Source: Clostridia bacterium (lineage in GTDB: Bacteria > Bacillota > Clostridia > Christensenellales > CAG-314). Taken from it: 64,000 bases of DNA. This document shows, one piece after another, positions 1 to 8,408 of the stretch (positions within the stretch are counted from its first letter, which is position 1; each line of letters starts with the position of its first letter). The translations under genes were made by a program, and so were the position numbers. The notes beneath the pieces were generated by a model. The model did not search any database. It had not been told where the DNA came from and was given only the letters and a program-made list of their open reading frames with translations. The DNA is taken from assembly GCA_028703495.1 (NCBI GenBank), contig JAQVMT010000002.1, positions 184,907-248,906 of the forward strand, given 5' to 3'.

Positions 1-1481
1 TTCTTTGCGATTCTCCTCCGCTCAATGTCGCGCTTTCTCTCCACAGAGTCAAATAGCCCAATCCAACATTTAATAAGAATGTTAATCTGGGTTTTATTTC
101 CTTAAGAATCACTGCCGCAATCATTTCCTCCGACGGAGAAAGTACCAAGTTTTCAAAAAAATCGTGAGCTTCAATAATGTTGAGATTGCATAGCTCGTAA
201 ATATTCAGTCCGCCCACCGTTACAGACAACGATTCCTTCTTAAGTTTTTTGCCACCGCAGGTTTCACAAGGTACGAGCTTCATATAATTCTCGTACTCTC
301 TTTTCATATAGTCGCTGTTCGTTTCTTTGTATCGTCTTTTGAGCATTGGAATAATGCCTTCCCAAGCTCTTTTGTACTTCATCTCGAAGCGCGGCGATTT
401 ATAAGTGGCGGACATCTGCTCTCCGCCGTTTCCGTAAAGTAATAAATTAATATACTTTTGATCGAGATCCTCTATCGGAACGTCCAAGGGTAAGCTGTAC
501 TTTTTATTTAGCATGCGAATTATCGAGTCAGTGTGCGCACTAGCTTCGATATTAAATCCCATAAGCTTAATCGCGCCCTGATTAATGCTTTTTGTTTTGT
601 CTCCGATGATGAGATCTTCATCGAATTCCATCTTAAATCCCAATCCGGTACAGTCGGGGCAGGCACCGAAGGGGCTGTTGAAGCTGAAGCTTCTTGGTTC
701 CATTTCCTCTATATTTACATCGCAATTCGGACAAGCGTATTTTCCGGAGAACAAGCTGTCAATACCATCGGCATTGACAATAACCAGATCATCAGCAAGC
801 TTCATACTGTTGTCGATAGCTTCGCTAAGCCGCGCCGTACAATCCTCGCTTACCACAAGTCTGTCAATAATTACATTAATATTATGCTTTTCGTTTTTGT
901 TTATAGGAATTTCTTCGTCTAAATAATAGGTAATCCCGTCAACTTCTGTGCGGGTATATCCGCTTTTTTGCAGTTTTTCGAATAGTTTGACATATTCACC
1001 CTTCCTGCCCCTTATCAAGGGCGCTTTAATGGTAATACGCGTATTTAACGGATGTTCCATTACTTGGTCCACGATTTGGTCGACGGTTTGTTTAGCAATT
1101 TCCCTTCCACATATCGGACAGTGCGGTTTTCCGACTCTGGCAAAAAGCAACCTAAGATAATCGTAGATCTCGGTTACCGTTCCCACAGTGGAACGCGGGT
1201 TGGTATTCGTAGTTTTTTGGTCGATACTAATCGACGGACTCAACCCCTCGATGCTTTCTACGTCTGGTTTATCCAGTTGTCCCAAAAACTGCCTGGCGTA
1301 TGCCGACAAGCTCTCTACATAACGTCTTTGTCCCTCTGCGAAAAGTGTGTCAAATGCCAAACTACTCTTTCCGCTTCCACTGATTCCGGTAAAAACCACT
1401 AGCTTATCTCTAGGAATTTCCACACTAATGCTTTTTAAGTTGTTTTCCTTGGCGTTCTTAATTATTATCTTATCGTTCATA
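1..1481 (-). CDS. uvrA: Excinuclease ABC subunit A, N-terminal half, with apparent frameshift near the start
   Basis: UvrA is the damage-scanning ATPase of nucleotide excision repair and works with UvrB. About 480 of the usual ~940 residues are here; the gene leaves the window at position 1. The reading frame shows the Walker A motif GISGSGKSS, the stretches RRYVESLSAYARQFLG and IDQKTTNTNPRSTVGT, a CPIC motif, a second zinc-type pair (CPNC...CPDC), and LSGGESQR at the very edge. The ATG at 1481 lies 29 bases after the uvrB stop, giving an uvrB-uvrA operon. From this ATG the frame reads MNDKIIIKNAKEN and then meets a stop after 18 codons; deleting one base of the TTT at 1441-1443 restores the family sequence. 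No ATG exists in the corrected frame downstream, only a GTG at 1423 that would remove the first strand. Either a real mutation or an assembly error. Confidence 0.9.
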
Positions 1482-1510
1482 TAATTATCGGCTTTATGCC
1501 GTTTCCCGTG

Positions 1511-3490
1511 TCATGAATTACCGTGCTTCTTCTTGGAATACGCAGCAAGCTTCCTTTTATGCTCGTTAATCCTTTCCCGTAATTCGATTGCTTTTTCAAA
1601 ATCCAATGAACTTGCCGCCAACTTCATCGAAGCAGTCAATCTGCTGATTTCCTTGGTTATTTCATTGAGGCTCAACTCTCCCGATTCTTTTTTTGCGATA
1701 ATCAGAGTATTGGATACCTTGTGCTCGATGGTTTTTGGAATTATTCCATGTTCCTTGTTGTATTCGTCCTGCACGCTTCTACGACGTTCTGTTTCGCCGA
1801 TAGCGCGTCGCATACTTCCCGTCATAGTGTCCGCATACATAATTACTCGTCCGTCAACGTTTCTTGCGGCACGCCCTATCGTTTGAATCAATGCGGACTC
1901 ACTTCTCAAAAAGCCTTCCTTGTCCGCATCTAAAATCGCAATCAACTGAACGGACGGCAAGTCCAATCCCTCACGCAGAAGATTGATTCCCACCAGTACG
2001 TCGAAAGCATCGTTCTTTAATGCCGAGATGATCTCGATCCTTTCTAACGTATCGATTTCACTATGCATATAGCGTACGCGAATACCTCTGTCGTTAAGGT
2101 AAGAAGTCAGCATCTCCGCCATTCTTTTGGTTAATGTGGTAACCAGAATTTTACCCTTTTTTGCGGTTGTAGCATTGATTTCGCCGATCAAGTCATCGAT
2201 CTGCCCCTCTGTTTTTCTAACCTCGATTTTTGGATCCAATAAGCCCGTCGGACGGATAAGCTGCTCCACCACCTGTCCCGCCTGCTCCAGCTCGTAAGGC
2301 GCGGGAGTTGCGGAAACACAAACAATTTGTCCCACTCTTTGGTCGAATTCATCAAAGGTCAAAGGTCTGTTGTCGTATGCGGCGTGCAACCTAAAGCCAT
2401 AATCTACCAGATTTTGCTTTCTTGCGCGATCTCCGTTATACATTCCTCTTATCTGCGGAATGGTCATATGGCTTTCGTCAATGAAGGTGATAAAACCATG
2501 TGGAAAATAGTCTAATAGCGTGTACGGCGGATCGCCCTTCTTCCTGCCGTCGAAGTATCTTGAATAATTTTCGATCCCGGAGCAATACCCAATCTCTTGA
2601 ATCATTTCGCAATCATAGCTTACCCTCTGCTTTAGCCTTTGCGCCTCAACCAGCTTGCCCATGTCCTCAAACGCCTGTGTTTCGTCTACCAAGTCCTGCC
2701 TTATAACCTTGAGAGCGGATTGAGCGGTTACTCCCCCCACGACATAGTGCGTTGCGGGGAAAATCATCGCATGCAATAACGTGCTTATTCTCCTGCCCGA
2801 TACTACTTCAATTTCGGAGATTCTCTCGATCGTGTCACCGAAGAACTCCACCCTTATCGCCATATCGTCACTTCTTGCGGGAAATACTTCTACCGTGTCG
2901 CCCTGAACCCGAAAGCATCCCCTTTGAAAATCCATATCGTTTCTGGCGTATTGAATCTCGATCAGTCGTTTGATCAGCTCCTTCCTACTCATTTCCATAT
3001 TCGGTCTTATGGAAATACTCATCTTGTAATACTCGCCCGGTGCCCCCAATCCGAAAATACACGAAACAGAAGCCACGACAATAACGTCCTGTCTTTCAAA
3101 CAGTGAAGCCGTAGCCGAATGTCGTAGCTTGTCTATTTCATTATTGATATCAAGTTCCTTTTCGATATATAAATCTCTGCTGGGAATGTAAGATTCGGGC
3201 ATATAATAATCGTAATAGCTTACAAAAAACTCAACCCTGTTTTTCGGAAAAAACTCCCTAAACTCATTGCATAGCTGCGCAGCAAGCGTTTTATTGTGTG
3301 ATATTACCAAAGCAGGTCGGTTCAAACGGCTTATTATGTTAGCCATAGTAAACGTTTTTCCGCTTCCCGTAACACCATGAAGCACTTGGGTTCGCAGTCC
3401 GTTCTCGATTCCTTCAACCAGCTTATCGATTGCTTGCGGTTGATCTCCCATAGGATTAAAATGGCTCTTTAGTTCGAAGTTTTTACTCAT
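1511..3490 (-). CDS. uvrB: Excinuclease ABC subunit B
   Basis: UvrB is the helicase-like subunit that verifies DNA damage and loads UvrC in nucleotide excision repair. At 659 residues it is the normal family length. Walker A is at residues 39-46 (GVTGSGKT), followed by the beta-hairpin region with [12 protein letters not shown] at about 92-103 that locks one DNA strand, DESH as Walker B, and helicase motif VI (QTIGRAARN). The last ~35 residues form the UVR domain that contacts UvrC and UvrA. It precedes uvrA by 29 bases. The ATG at 3490 has no clear Shine-Dalgarno sequence; a 27-codon open frame ends across it (ATGAGTAA), so translation could be coupled to upstream translation. Confidence 0.97.
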   Translation of the reverse strand: MSKNFELKSHFNPMGDQPQAIDKLVEGIENGLRTQVLHGVTGSGKTFTMANIISRLNRPALVISHNKTLAAQLCNEFREFFPKNRVEFFVSYYDYYMPESYIPSRDLYIEKELDINNEIDKLRHSATASLFERQDVIVVASVSCIFGLGAPGEYYKMSISIRPNMEMSRKELIKRLIEIQYARNDMDFQRGCFRVQGDTVEVFPARSDDMAIRVEFFGDTIERISEIEVVSGRRISTLLHAMIFPATHYVVGGVTAQSALKVIRQDLVDETQAFEDMGKLVEAQRLKQRVSYDCEMIQEIGYCSGIENYSRYFDGRKKGDPPYTLLDYFPHGFITFIDESHMTIPQIRGMYNGDRARKQNLVDYGFRLHAAYDNRPLTFDEFDQRVGQIVCVSATPAPYELEQAGQVVEQLIRPTGLLDPKIEVRKTEGQIDDLIGEINATTAKKGKILVTTLTKRMAEMLTSYLNDRGIRVRYMHSEIDTLERIEIISALKNDAFDVLVGINLLREGLDLPSVQLIAILDADKEGFLRSESALIQTIGRAARNVDGRVIMYADTMTGSMRRAIGETERRRSVQDEYNKEHGIIPKTIEHKVSNTLIIAKKESGELSLNEITKEISRLTASMKLAASSLDFEKAIELRERINEHKRKLAAYSKKKHGNS

Positions 3491-3605
3491 TATTTATTAG
3501 TTTGCCGATTATCGGCTCGAATATGTTTACACTCTTTTGCAGTCCAAGGGTACATGCCGTTGCCATAGCACTTACCGCTGAAAATAAATATAGGAAAAGG
3601 CAAGA

Positions 3606-4385
3606 CTACATGGCACCATCCGCGCAATTTAAGTAATACAGATACTTAAGTCCGTCCAAGGATAACCCTCTGTCCACAACGTCGATGTCGCAATCGTCGA
3701 GGAATAACTCGCTAAGTCCGCCTGTCGCGACGACTGTAGCATCCGGAGCGTTGATCTCTTGTCGTATCTTCTTGATTATGGCGTTAACCTGACCGACAAC
3801 GCTGAAATACAATCCGTTTTGAATGTTCTTAACCGTAGTTTTGCCGATAGCCGTACTGCAACGCATCAGCTCGACGCGCGGGAGCTTGGCTGTGGAATTG
3901 GCAAGAGCTTCCACCGACGACTTGACGCCCAAGGTAATGCAACCACCGGCAAACTCACCATCGCCGTTAATAACATTGTAGGTCGTAGCAGTTCCGAAGT
4001 CCACCACGATACACGGTGCGCCGTATTTTTTGACACAAGCTACGCTATTGACGATACGATCCGATCCAAGTTCTTTGGGATTTTCGTATTTAATATTTAA
4101 ACCCGTTTTAATTCCTGCGCCTACTGTAAGCGGTCGAATATTGAAGTGATAACTCAACATATGCTCTATAGTATAATTTAACTGCGGGATTACCGAGGAC
4201 AAAATACCACCTTTAATCGATTCGGGCGAGACATTTCTGTCAGCCAATAGATTTTTAAGCGTAACTCCGTATTCGTCGGCGGTTTTACTGACATCGGTCG
4301 CCATTCTCCAGCTGTTTTTCAATATCTCGCCGTCGTAAACGCCGATTTTAATATTCGTATTTCCTATATCTATTACTATAATCAT
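3606..4385 (-). CDS. coaX: Type III pantothenate kinase
   Basis: CoaX phosphorylates pantothenate with ATP, the first step of coenzyme A synthesis; type III enzymes are not feedback-inhibited by CoA. The 259-residue length is typical. Visible motifs are DIGNTNIKIG at residues 5-14 (phosphate binding), ELGSDRI, the DFGTATTYNVI segment carrying the catalytic Asp, GGCITLG and ATGGLS near the end. It sits 88 bases downstream of a pantothenate-type ECF transporter S component and upstream of uvrB, so uptake and activation of the vitamin are probably co-transcribed from the promoter near 5355-5382 and share the structured leader described separately. CoaBC, a later enzyme of the same pathway, lies at the other end of the window. 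Confidence 0.95.
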   Translation of the reverse strand: MIIVIDIGNTNIKIGVYDGEILKNSWRMATDVSKTADEYGVTLKNLLADRNVSPESIKGGILSSVIPQLNYTIEHMLSYHFNIRPLTVGAGIKTGLNIKYENPKELGSDRIVNSVACVKKYGAPCIVVDFGTATTYNVINGDGEFAGGCITLGVKSSVEALANSTAKLPRVELMRCSTAIGKTTVKNIQNGLYFSVVGQVNAIIKKIRQEINAPDATVVATGGLSELFLDDCDIDVVDRGLSLDGLKYLYYLNCADGAM

Positions 4386-4473
4386 TTCTTAAATTTCCTA
4401 AGTTTATTCCACTTCTGTTGTCAGAAGAATAAGTAGTATTTCTCTTTGATATAATCGTATGCTATCTAAACGC

Positions 4474-5097
4474 CTATTCAATCGGTACATCCTTAATCGG
4501 AGTCGGTCTGTAATTATACGGTATTCCGCACACATTTATTCTGCGAGCCTTCGCAACACCGAACACCACCAACGGAGTTAGTATTACCGAAAGCAAAAAC
4601 TCGGGTAAGGCATTCGTTAAAAGCACAGTACTGACAAGATAAAAGTAACCCTTTGTGTAATTCGTAAACAGGCATATCGCGCCCAAAACCAAAGCCGTGT
4701 TGAGCAAGGCACCCAATCCACAGGAAACTGCACAAATTATTCTGCGCTTTACCTTCGGATTCTTGGAAGGAATCTTATTAAGCGCATGGTAAATCAAAAA
4801 TACCAATACGCAAACGATTATTCTCGGCAATATAGATATTAACGGATTCTTAAAGTTCTGACCGAAAAACGTCTGATAAATCCAACTAAGCGTAAAGCTG
4901 GACAATCCGAATAAGAATCCGACGATAGCCGCCTGCCATACCTTTTGTTGTAGCATTACCAACGATATACCGATGATAATGGTTAAATACGCCATATTAA
5001 TCGGTAGAGCGCTCGATAACGCCTGATCCAACGTTCGCGCAACAATAAGTAACGCAAAGCTCATAGCGTAATCCGCTATCCTATTTGATGTGATCAT
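4474..5097 (-). CDS. panT: ECF transporter substrate-binding S component, probably pantothenate (PanT-like)
   Basis: S components are small integral membrane proteins that bind a vitamin and dock onto a shared energising module (EcfT plus two ATPases, not in this window). The protein has about six hydrophobic segments and the typical FKNPLISILPRI stretch of the family after the third or fourth segment. Substrate is inferred from the immediate neighbour coaX (pantothenate kinase); folate or another vitamin cannot be excluded from sequence alone. The ATG at 5097 is chosen because GGAG lies six bases upstream (5103-5108 region); a TTG four codons earlier is the alternative. Expression is likely controlled by the structured RNA at 5133-5241. 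Confidence 0.82.
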   Translation of the reverse strand: MITSNRIADYAMSFALLIVARTLDQALSSALPINMAYLTIIIGISLVMLQQKVWQAAIVGFLFGLSSFTLSWIYQTFFGQNFKNPLISILPRIIVCVLVFLIYHALNKIPSKNPKVKRRIICAVSCGLGALLNTALVLGAICLFTNYTKGYFYLVSTVLLTNALPEFLLSVILTPLVVFGVAKARRINVCGIPYNYRPTPIKDVPIE

Positions 5098-5132
5098 CTC
5101 TTTCTCCAATCTGTTTCGGCACCCGCCGTTTT

Positions 5133-5241
5133 ATTTGCCACCAAGATCCACTCACTTAAACGCATATGCCTTTCATCGTCAGATTATTCTCATAAGTGGC
5201 AAATATCATTCCGCACACGTAATAATCTTAACGCCATATGC
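5133..5241 (-). promoter_or_regulatory. Structured 5' leader of panT-coaX with pseudoknot potential (candidate riboswitch)
   Basis: On the minus-strand transcript, nested helices are seen: P1 pairs 5235-5241 with 5162-5168 (7/7), a 3-bp helix pairs 5231-5233 with 5177-5179, and P2 pairs 5221-5228 with 5181-5188 (8/8). The 32-base apical loop (5189-5220) contains GTGGCAAAT in plus-strand sense (5196-5204), perfectly complementary over 9 bases to ATTTGCCAC at 5133-5141, about 35 bases upstream of the start codon: an H-type or kissing pseudoknot. A competing pairing CACTTA (5153-5158) with TAAGTG (5193-5198) overlaps the pseudoknot strand, as expected for a switch. I recognise no known riboswitch class in it. 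Function as a ligand sensor is inference. Confidence 0.55.
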
Positions 5242-5353
5242 ACTTCACCGGCCAATAAATCTCCATGTCAAAATTCGGAAGTAGCTCGATAACAGTTGAG
5301 TTTTGCTAAACTCACTAAAAACAGTCTTGTTCTTTCGATACAAGCTATTAATT

Positions 5354-5382
5354 ATTTTAGCATATTTACCCGATAATGTTAA
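5354..5382 (-). promoter_or_regulatory. Promoter of panT-coaX-uvrBA
   Basis: On the minus strand TTAACA (5377-5382) is followed after exactly 17 bases by TAAAAT (5354-5359), with TGC immediately before the -10 (extended -10). The predicted start near 5347 gives a leader of about 250 bases containing the structured element. Confidence 0.6.
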
Positions 5383-5704
5383 GTGATTTTAACGGTTATT
5401 ATAAAAAAACCTATGTTTGTGAACAAATATTTTGTTTATTACAATAGACCACGCAGAATAAACCAAAAATAAGGAATCCTCATTTGCTCTTATCCATGTT
5501 TTATTGTAAATCAAACTAGAAAACGAAGCAAATCTAATTCAAATAGACTTTATTTTACTTTATAACGTAGATACTTTTAACTAAAGCGCAAATACCAAAA
5601 TAGTACAACGCCTATAAACTCCCAAGATATAGATTGAACAAAATGCGTCTCAAATTGTTCGAAATAATATGTAAATAAAAGAAACAATGTTTGGTAGAAT
5701 GTGA

Positions 5705-5744
5705 TATAATCTATGCAAGAAGCTCGTCAATACGCAAGCTTGCG
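5705..5744 (+). promoter_or_regulatory. Promoter -10 and palindromic site of the flavodiiron gene
   Basis: TATAAT at 5705-5710 is preceded by TGA (extended -10); no good -35 is present, consistent with an activator- or extended -10-dependent promoter. The perfect 12-base palindrome CGCAAGCTTGCG (5733-5744), flanked by GTCA and TGAC arms (5726-5729, 5746-5749), starts about 22 bases downstream of the -10. It could be a repressor operator or an mRNA hairpin just before the ribosome binding site AAGGAGG (5750-5756). Confidence 0.5.
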
Positions 5745-5761
5745 ATGACAAGGAGGAAGCT

Positions 5762-7552
5762 ATGAAAATTACAAACAGTATTAAATATGTAGGGGTTAAC
5801 GATAGGCAAATCGACCTTTTCGAAGGACAATACGCTGTTCCCAACGGAATGTCTTACAATTCTTATGTGATACTCGATGATAAAATTGCCGTTATGGATA
5901 CGGTAGACGTAAACTTTACGCATGAATGGTTGGATAATATTGCGGCTGTACTTGATGGAAGAAAGCCCGATTACTTGATTGTTCAGCATATGGAGCCGGA
6001 CCATTCGGCGAATATCGGAAGGTTTATGAAGGTTTACCCAGACACCATTGTTGTGGGTAACGTCAAAACCTTCAATATGATGAAGAACTTTTTTGAGAAG
6101 GAGTTTAAGTGGGAAACTATAACCGTCGAAAACGGGGAGAGTCTCAATCTCGGAATGCACAACCTAACGTTTGTATTTGCGCCTATGGTTCACTGGCCGG
6201 AGGTTATGGTTACGTACGAAAGCACGGAAAAGGTCCTCTTCTCGGCTGACGGCTTCGGCAAATTCGGAGCATTGGACGCTGAAGAAGACTGGGTAGACGA
6301 GGCACGTCGTTACTACATCGGCATCGTCGGAAAATACGGCGCACAGGTGCAGAATCTGCTAAAAAAAGCAACCGAACTTAACATCGATATGATATGCCCC
6401 TTGCACGGTCCGATTTTGACCGATAATTTGGGATACTATATTAATCTTTATCAAACCTGGTCTTCTTATTTGGTTGAAAGCGAGGGCGTGGTAATTGCAT
6501 ATACATCCGTCTATGGTCACACCAAAAGCGCGGTTGAGTTGCTTGGCAAAGAGCTGCACCTAAACGGTTGTCCAAAGGTTGTCGTTCATGACCTTGCGCG
6601 CACCGATATGTCTCTTGCCGTTGCCGATGCTTTCCGTTACGGCAAGCTCGTACTCGCGACGACCACCTATAACGCAGACGTCTTTCCGTATATGAAGCAG
6701 TTTATCGACCATTTGACAGAACGCAACTTCCAAGGACGTACTGTTGGTATGATCGAAAACGGCTCGTGGGCGCCTCTTGCCGCAAAGATAATTAAAGACA
6801 AGCTATCGGCGTGCAAGAATATCACGTTTACCGAGCCCGTCGTTAAAATTTTGTCCGCCGTAAATCAAGGAAATATCGACCAAATCAAAGCTTTGGCAAA
6901 GGAGCTATGTCGCGATTATGTCGCAAGGAGCGCGGACATCGCTGACAAAAACGATATGACCGCACTTTTCAAGCTTGGTTACGGCTTGTATGTTATTACT
7001 TCCAACGACGGCAAACAGGACAACGGAATGATATGCAACACCGTTTCTCAAGTTGCAGACAATCCTCAACGTATAGCAGTTACCATTAACAAAGCAAATT
7101 ATACCTACCATATAGTAAAACAGAAAGGTATTATGAACGTAAACTGTCTTTCTGTCGAGGCTCCGTTCAAGGTTTTCGAGGCTTTCGGGTTCAGAAGCGG
7201 GCGAAATGTCAATAAATTCGAAAACTGCAACCCTGTTCGCTCTGACAATGGCTTAGTTATCTTACCCAAATATATCAACGCAGCGATCTCCCTTAAGGTT
7301 GAGCAGTATGTTGATTTGGGCTCACATGGGATGTTTATTTGCAGTATTACCGAATCGAGGGTAATGAGCAACAAAGACACAATGACATATACTTATTATC
7401 AGAATAACGTTAAGCCCAAGCCCAAAACCGAAGGCAAAAAAGGATTTGTATGTAAAATATGCGGCTATATTTACGAGGGCGATGAGCTTCCCGAGGATTT
7501 TATTTGCCCGCTATGCAAACACGGAGCAATCGACTTCGAGCCGATTAAGTAG
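5762..7552 (+). CDS. Flavodiiron protein fused to flavin reductase-like and rubredoxin domains (FprA-Hrb fusion)
   Basis: Flavodiiron proteins reduce O2 to water or NO to N2O in anaerobes. Domain order: metallo-beta-lactamase-like diiron domain (1-240) with ligands H76, E78, D80, H81, H144, D163 and H215; flavodoxin-like FMN domain (about 243-395, motif TSVYGHTKSA); a flavin reductase-like domain (about 400-545); and a C-terminal rubredoxin with C564-x2-C567 and C582-x2-C585. The last two domains match the architecture of high-molecular-weight rubredoxin (Hrb), the separate electron donor of FprA in Moorella, so this looks like a natural fusion that accepts electrons from reduced pyridine nucleotide in one chain. 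Cytoplasmic. Strong AAGGAGG five bases before ATG. Monocistronic, followed by a hairpin. All diiron ligands are present, so it should be active. Confidence 0.93.
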   Translation: MKITNSIKYVGVNDRQIDLFEGQYAVPNGMSYNSYVILDDKIAVMDTVDVNFTHEWLDNIAAVLDGRKPDYLIVQHMEPDHSANIGRFMKVYPDTIVVGNVKTFNMMKNFFEKEFKWETITVENGESLNLGMHNLTFVFAPMVHWPEVMVTYESTEKVLFSADGFGKFGALDAEEDWVDEARRYYIGIVGKYGAQVQNLLKKATELNIDMICPLHGPILTDNLGYYINLYQTWSSYLVESEGVVIAYTSVYGHTKSAVELLGKELHLNGCPKVVVHDLARTDMSLAVADAFRYGKLVLATTTYNADVFPYMKQFIDHLTERNFQGRTVGMIENGSWAPLAAKIIKDKLSACKNITFTEPVVKILSAVNQGNIDQIKALAKELCRDYVARSADIADKNDMTALFKLGYGLYVITSNDGKQDNGMICNTVSQVADNPQRIAVTINKANYTYHIVKQKGIMNVNCLSVEAPFKVFEAFGFRSGRNVNKFENCNPVRSDNGLVILPKYINAAISLKVEQYVDLGSHGMFICSITESRVMSNKDTMTYTYYQNNVKPKPKTEGKKGFVCKICGYIYEGDELPEDFICPLCKHGAIDFEPIK

Positions 7553-7962
7553 GCTTATCAAACAGTGTTTTTGACCGCCGATCCGATTGGTAAAGCTTAT
7601 GCCCTTAAAATTGCCTCCGATAGGTTGCAATATTTACTTAGATAATCCCACCGATCGATTGCTCTGTTGCATAATTTGACGCACACAAAACGATTGCTAG
7701 ATTAATTATTTAGTTCGAATCAAATAACCGATTATATAAAAAGGGGGCTGTCAAAAAAATAGACAGCCCCTAAGCTTCTTTATTTACAGGAATAGTCTCA
7801 CATAAAGTAAAGTAAACAAACCGATATCGTGCGAAAATCGACGGTCAATAAAGCAGGAAATATTTGATTGTGTAGCAGCCCCCAAAGGTTGGGCACTTAT
7901 CGGAGCTGCATATAATACTTATGCGCTACATGTAAAAATCGCGATATTATGCGATACTTGCT
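7553..7962. other. Convergent intergenic region
   Basis: Lies between the plus-strand flavodiiron gene and the end of the minus-strand HIT operon. It holds one strong hairpin terminator (7738-7770). I see no further gene or RNA in it. Confidence 0.6.
7738..7770 (-). terminator. Rho-independent terminator of the padR-prmA-rsmE-mtaB-HIT transcript (possibly bidirectional)
   Basis: Perfect 9-bp stem GGGGCTGTC (7744-7752) and GACAGCCCC (7762-7770) around a 9-base A-rich loop. On the minus strand the stem is followed by CTTTTT, a proper U-tract; on the plus strand the tail is weaker, so it mainly serves the minus-strand operon but may help end the flavodiiron mRNA. Confidence 0.8.
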
Positions 7963-8307
7963 TCAACACTTAAAGTCCAAGGGCTGTCCCGCAAGGATAT
8001 GAATATGAAGGTGGAGAACGGTTTGGCCCGCATCCTCACCTTGGTTGATAACCAACCTATATCCGTTTTCTAGATGAAGCAGCTCGCTAAGCTCGGGAAT
8101 GCGTCTAATCGATCTCATAAGCATTTCGGCTTCTTCATCGTTCATCTGCCCGATTGTAGGGTAATGCTGTTTGGGTATTAGCAAATAATGATATTTGGCA
8201 ATCGGATGCAAATCCTCGATAATAATACAATCATCGTCTTGGTATATAGTCTTAGATGGTATTTCTCCCCTGATAATCTTGCAAAATATGCAGGTAGCGT
8301 CAGTCAT
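7963..8307 (-). CDS. HIT family protein (HinT-like purine nucleotide phosphoramidase)
   Basis: HIT proteins hydrolyse adenosine phosphoramidates or related nucleotides using a histidine triad. The triad is seen as HLHIHIL near the C-terminus, and the N-terminal CIFCKIIRGEIPS is the classic start of bacterial HinT proteins, with CxxC as possible zinc ligands. I chose the ATG at 8307 (114 residues, usual length) because GGAGG lies eight bases upstream; an in-frame ATG at 8391 would add 28 residues without homology. It is the last gene of the prmA-rsmE-mtaB operon, a neighbourhood frequent in Clostridia. Substrate in vivo is unknown. Confidence 0.92.
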   Translation of the reverse strand: MTDATCIFCKIIRGEIPSKTIYQDDDCIIIEDLHPIAKYHYLLIPKQHYPTIGQMNDEEAEMLMRSIRRIPELSELLHLENGYRLVINQGEDAGQTVLHLHIHILAGQPLDFKC

Positions 8308-8408
8308 TAGATAGTCCTCCAAAAGTCCGAGCGCGCAATCTTTCCCGCTTCGACCTACGTAAACGAGAATTTTTAAACTCATAATCGGCATCGCCCTTCA
8401 TTATCATT

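Larger units (their letters stand above)
5110..5761. other. Divergent intergenic region between panT and the flavodiiron gene
   Basis: No protein gene. The left part (to about 5350) is the panT leader; 5354-5382 is its promoter. From 5400 to 5690 the sequence is AT-rich and I see no feature. The right end carries the -10 and a palindrome in front of the flavodiiron gene. Confidence 0.6.

Noticed and set aside
8308..8391. N-terminal extension of the HIT protein (28 residues)
   Set aside because: No homology to HIT proteins, and the ATG at 8307 has a proper GGAGG; the extension is upstream leader.
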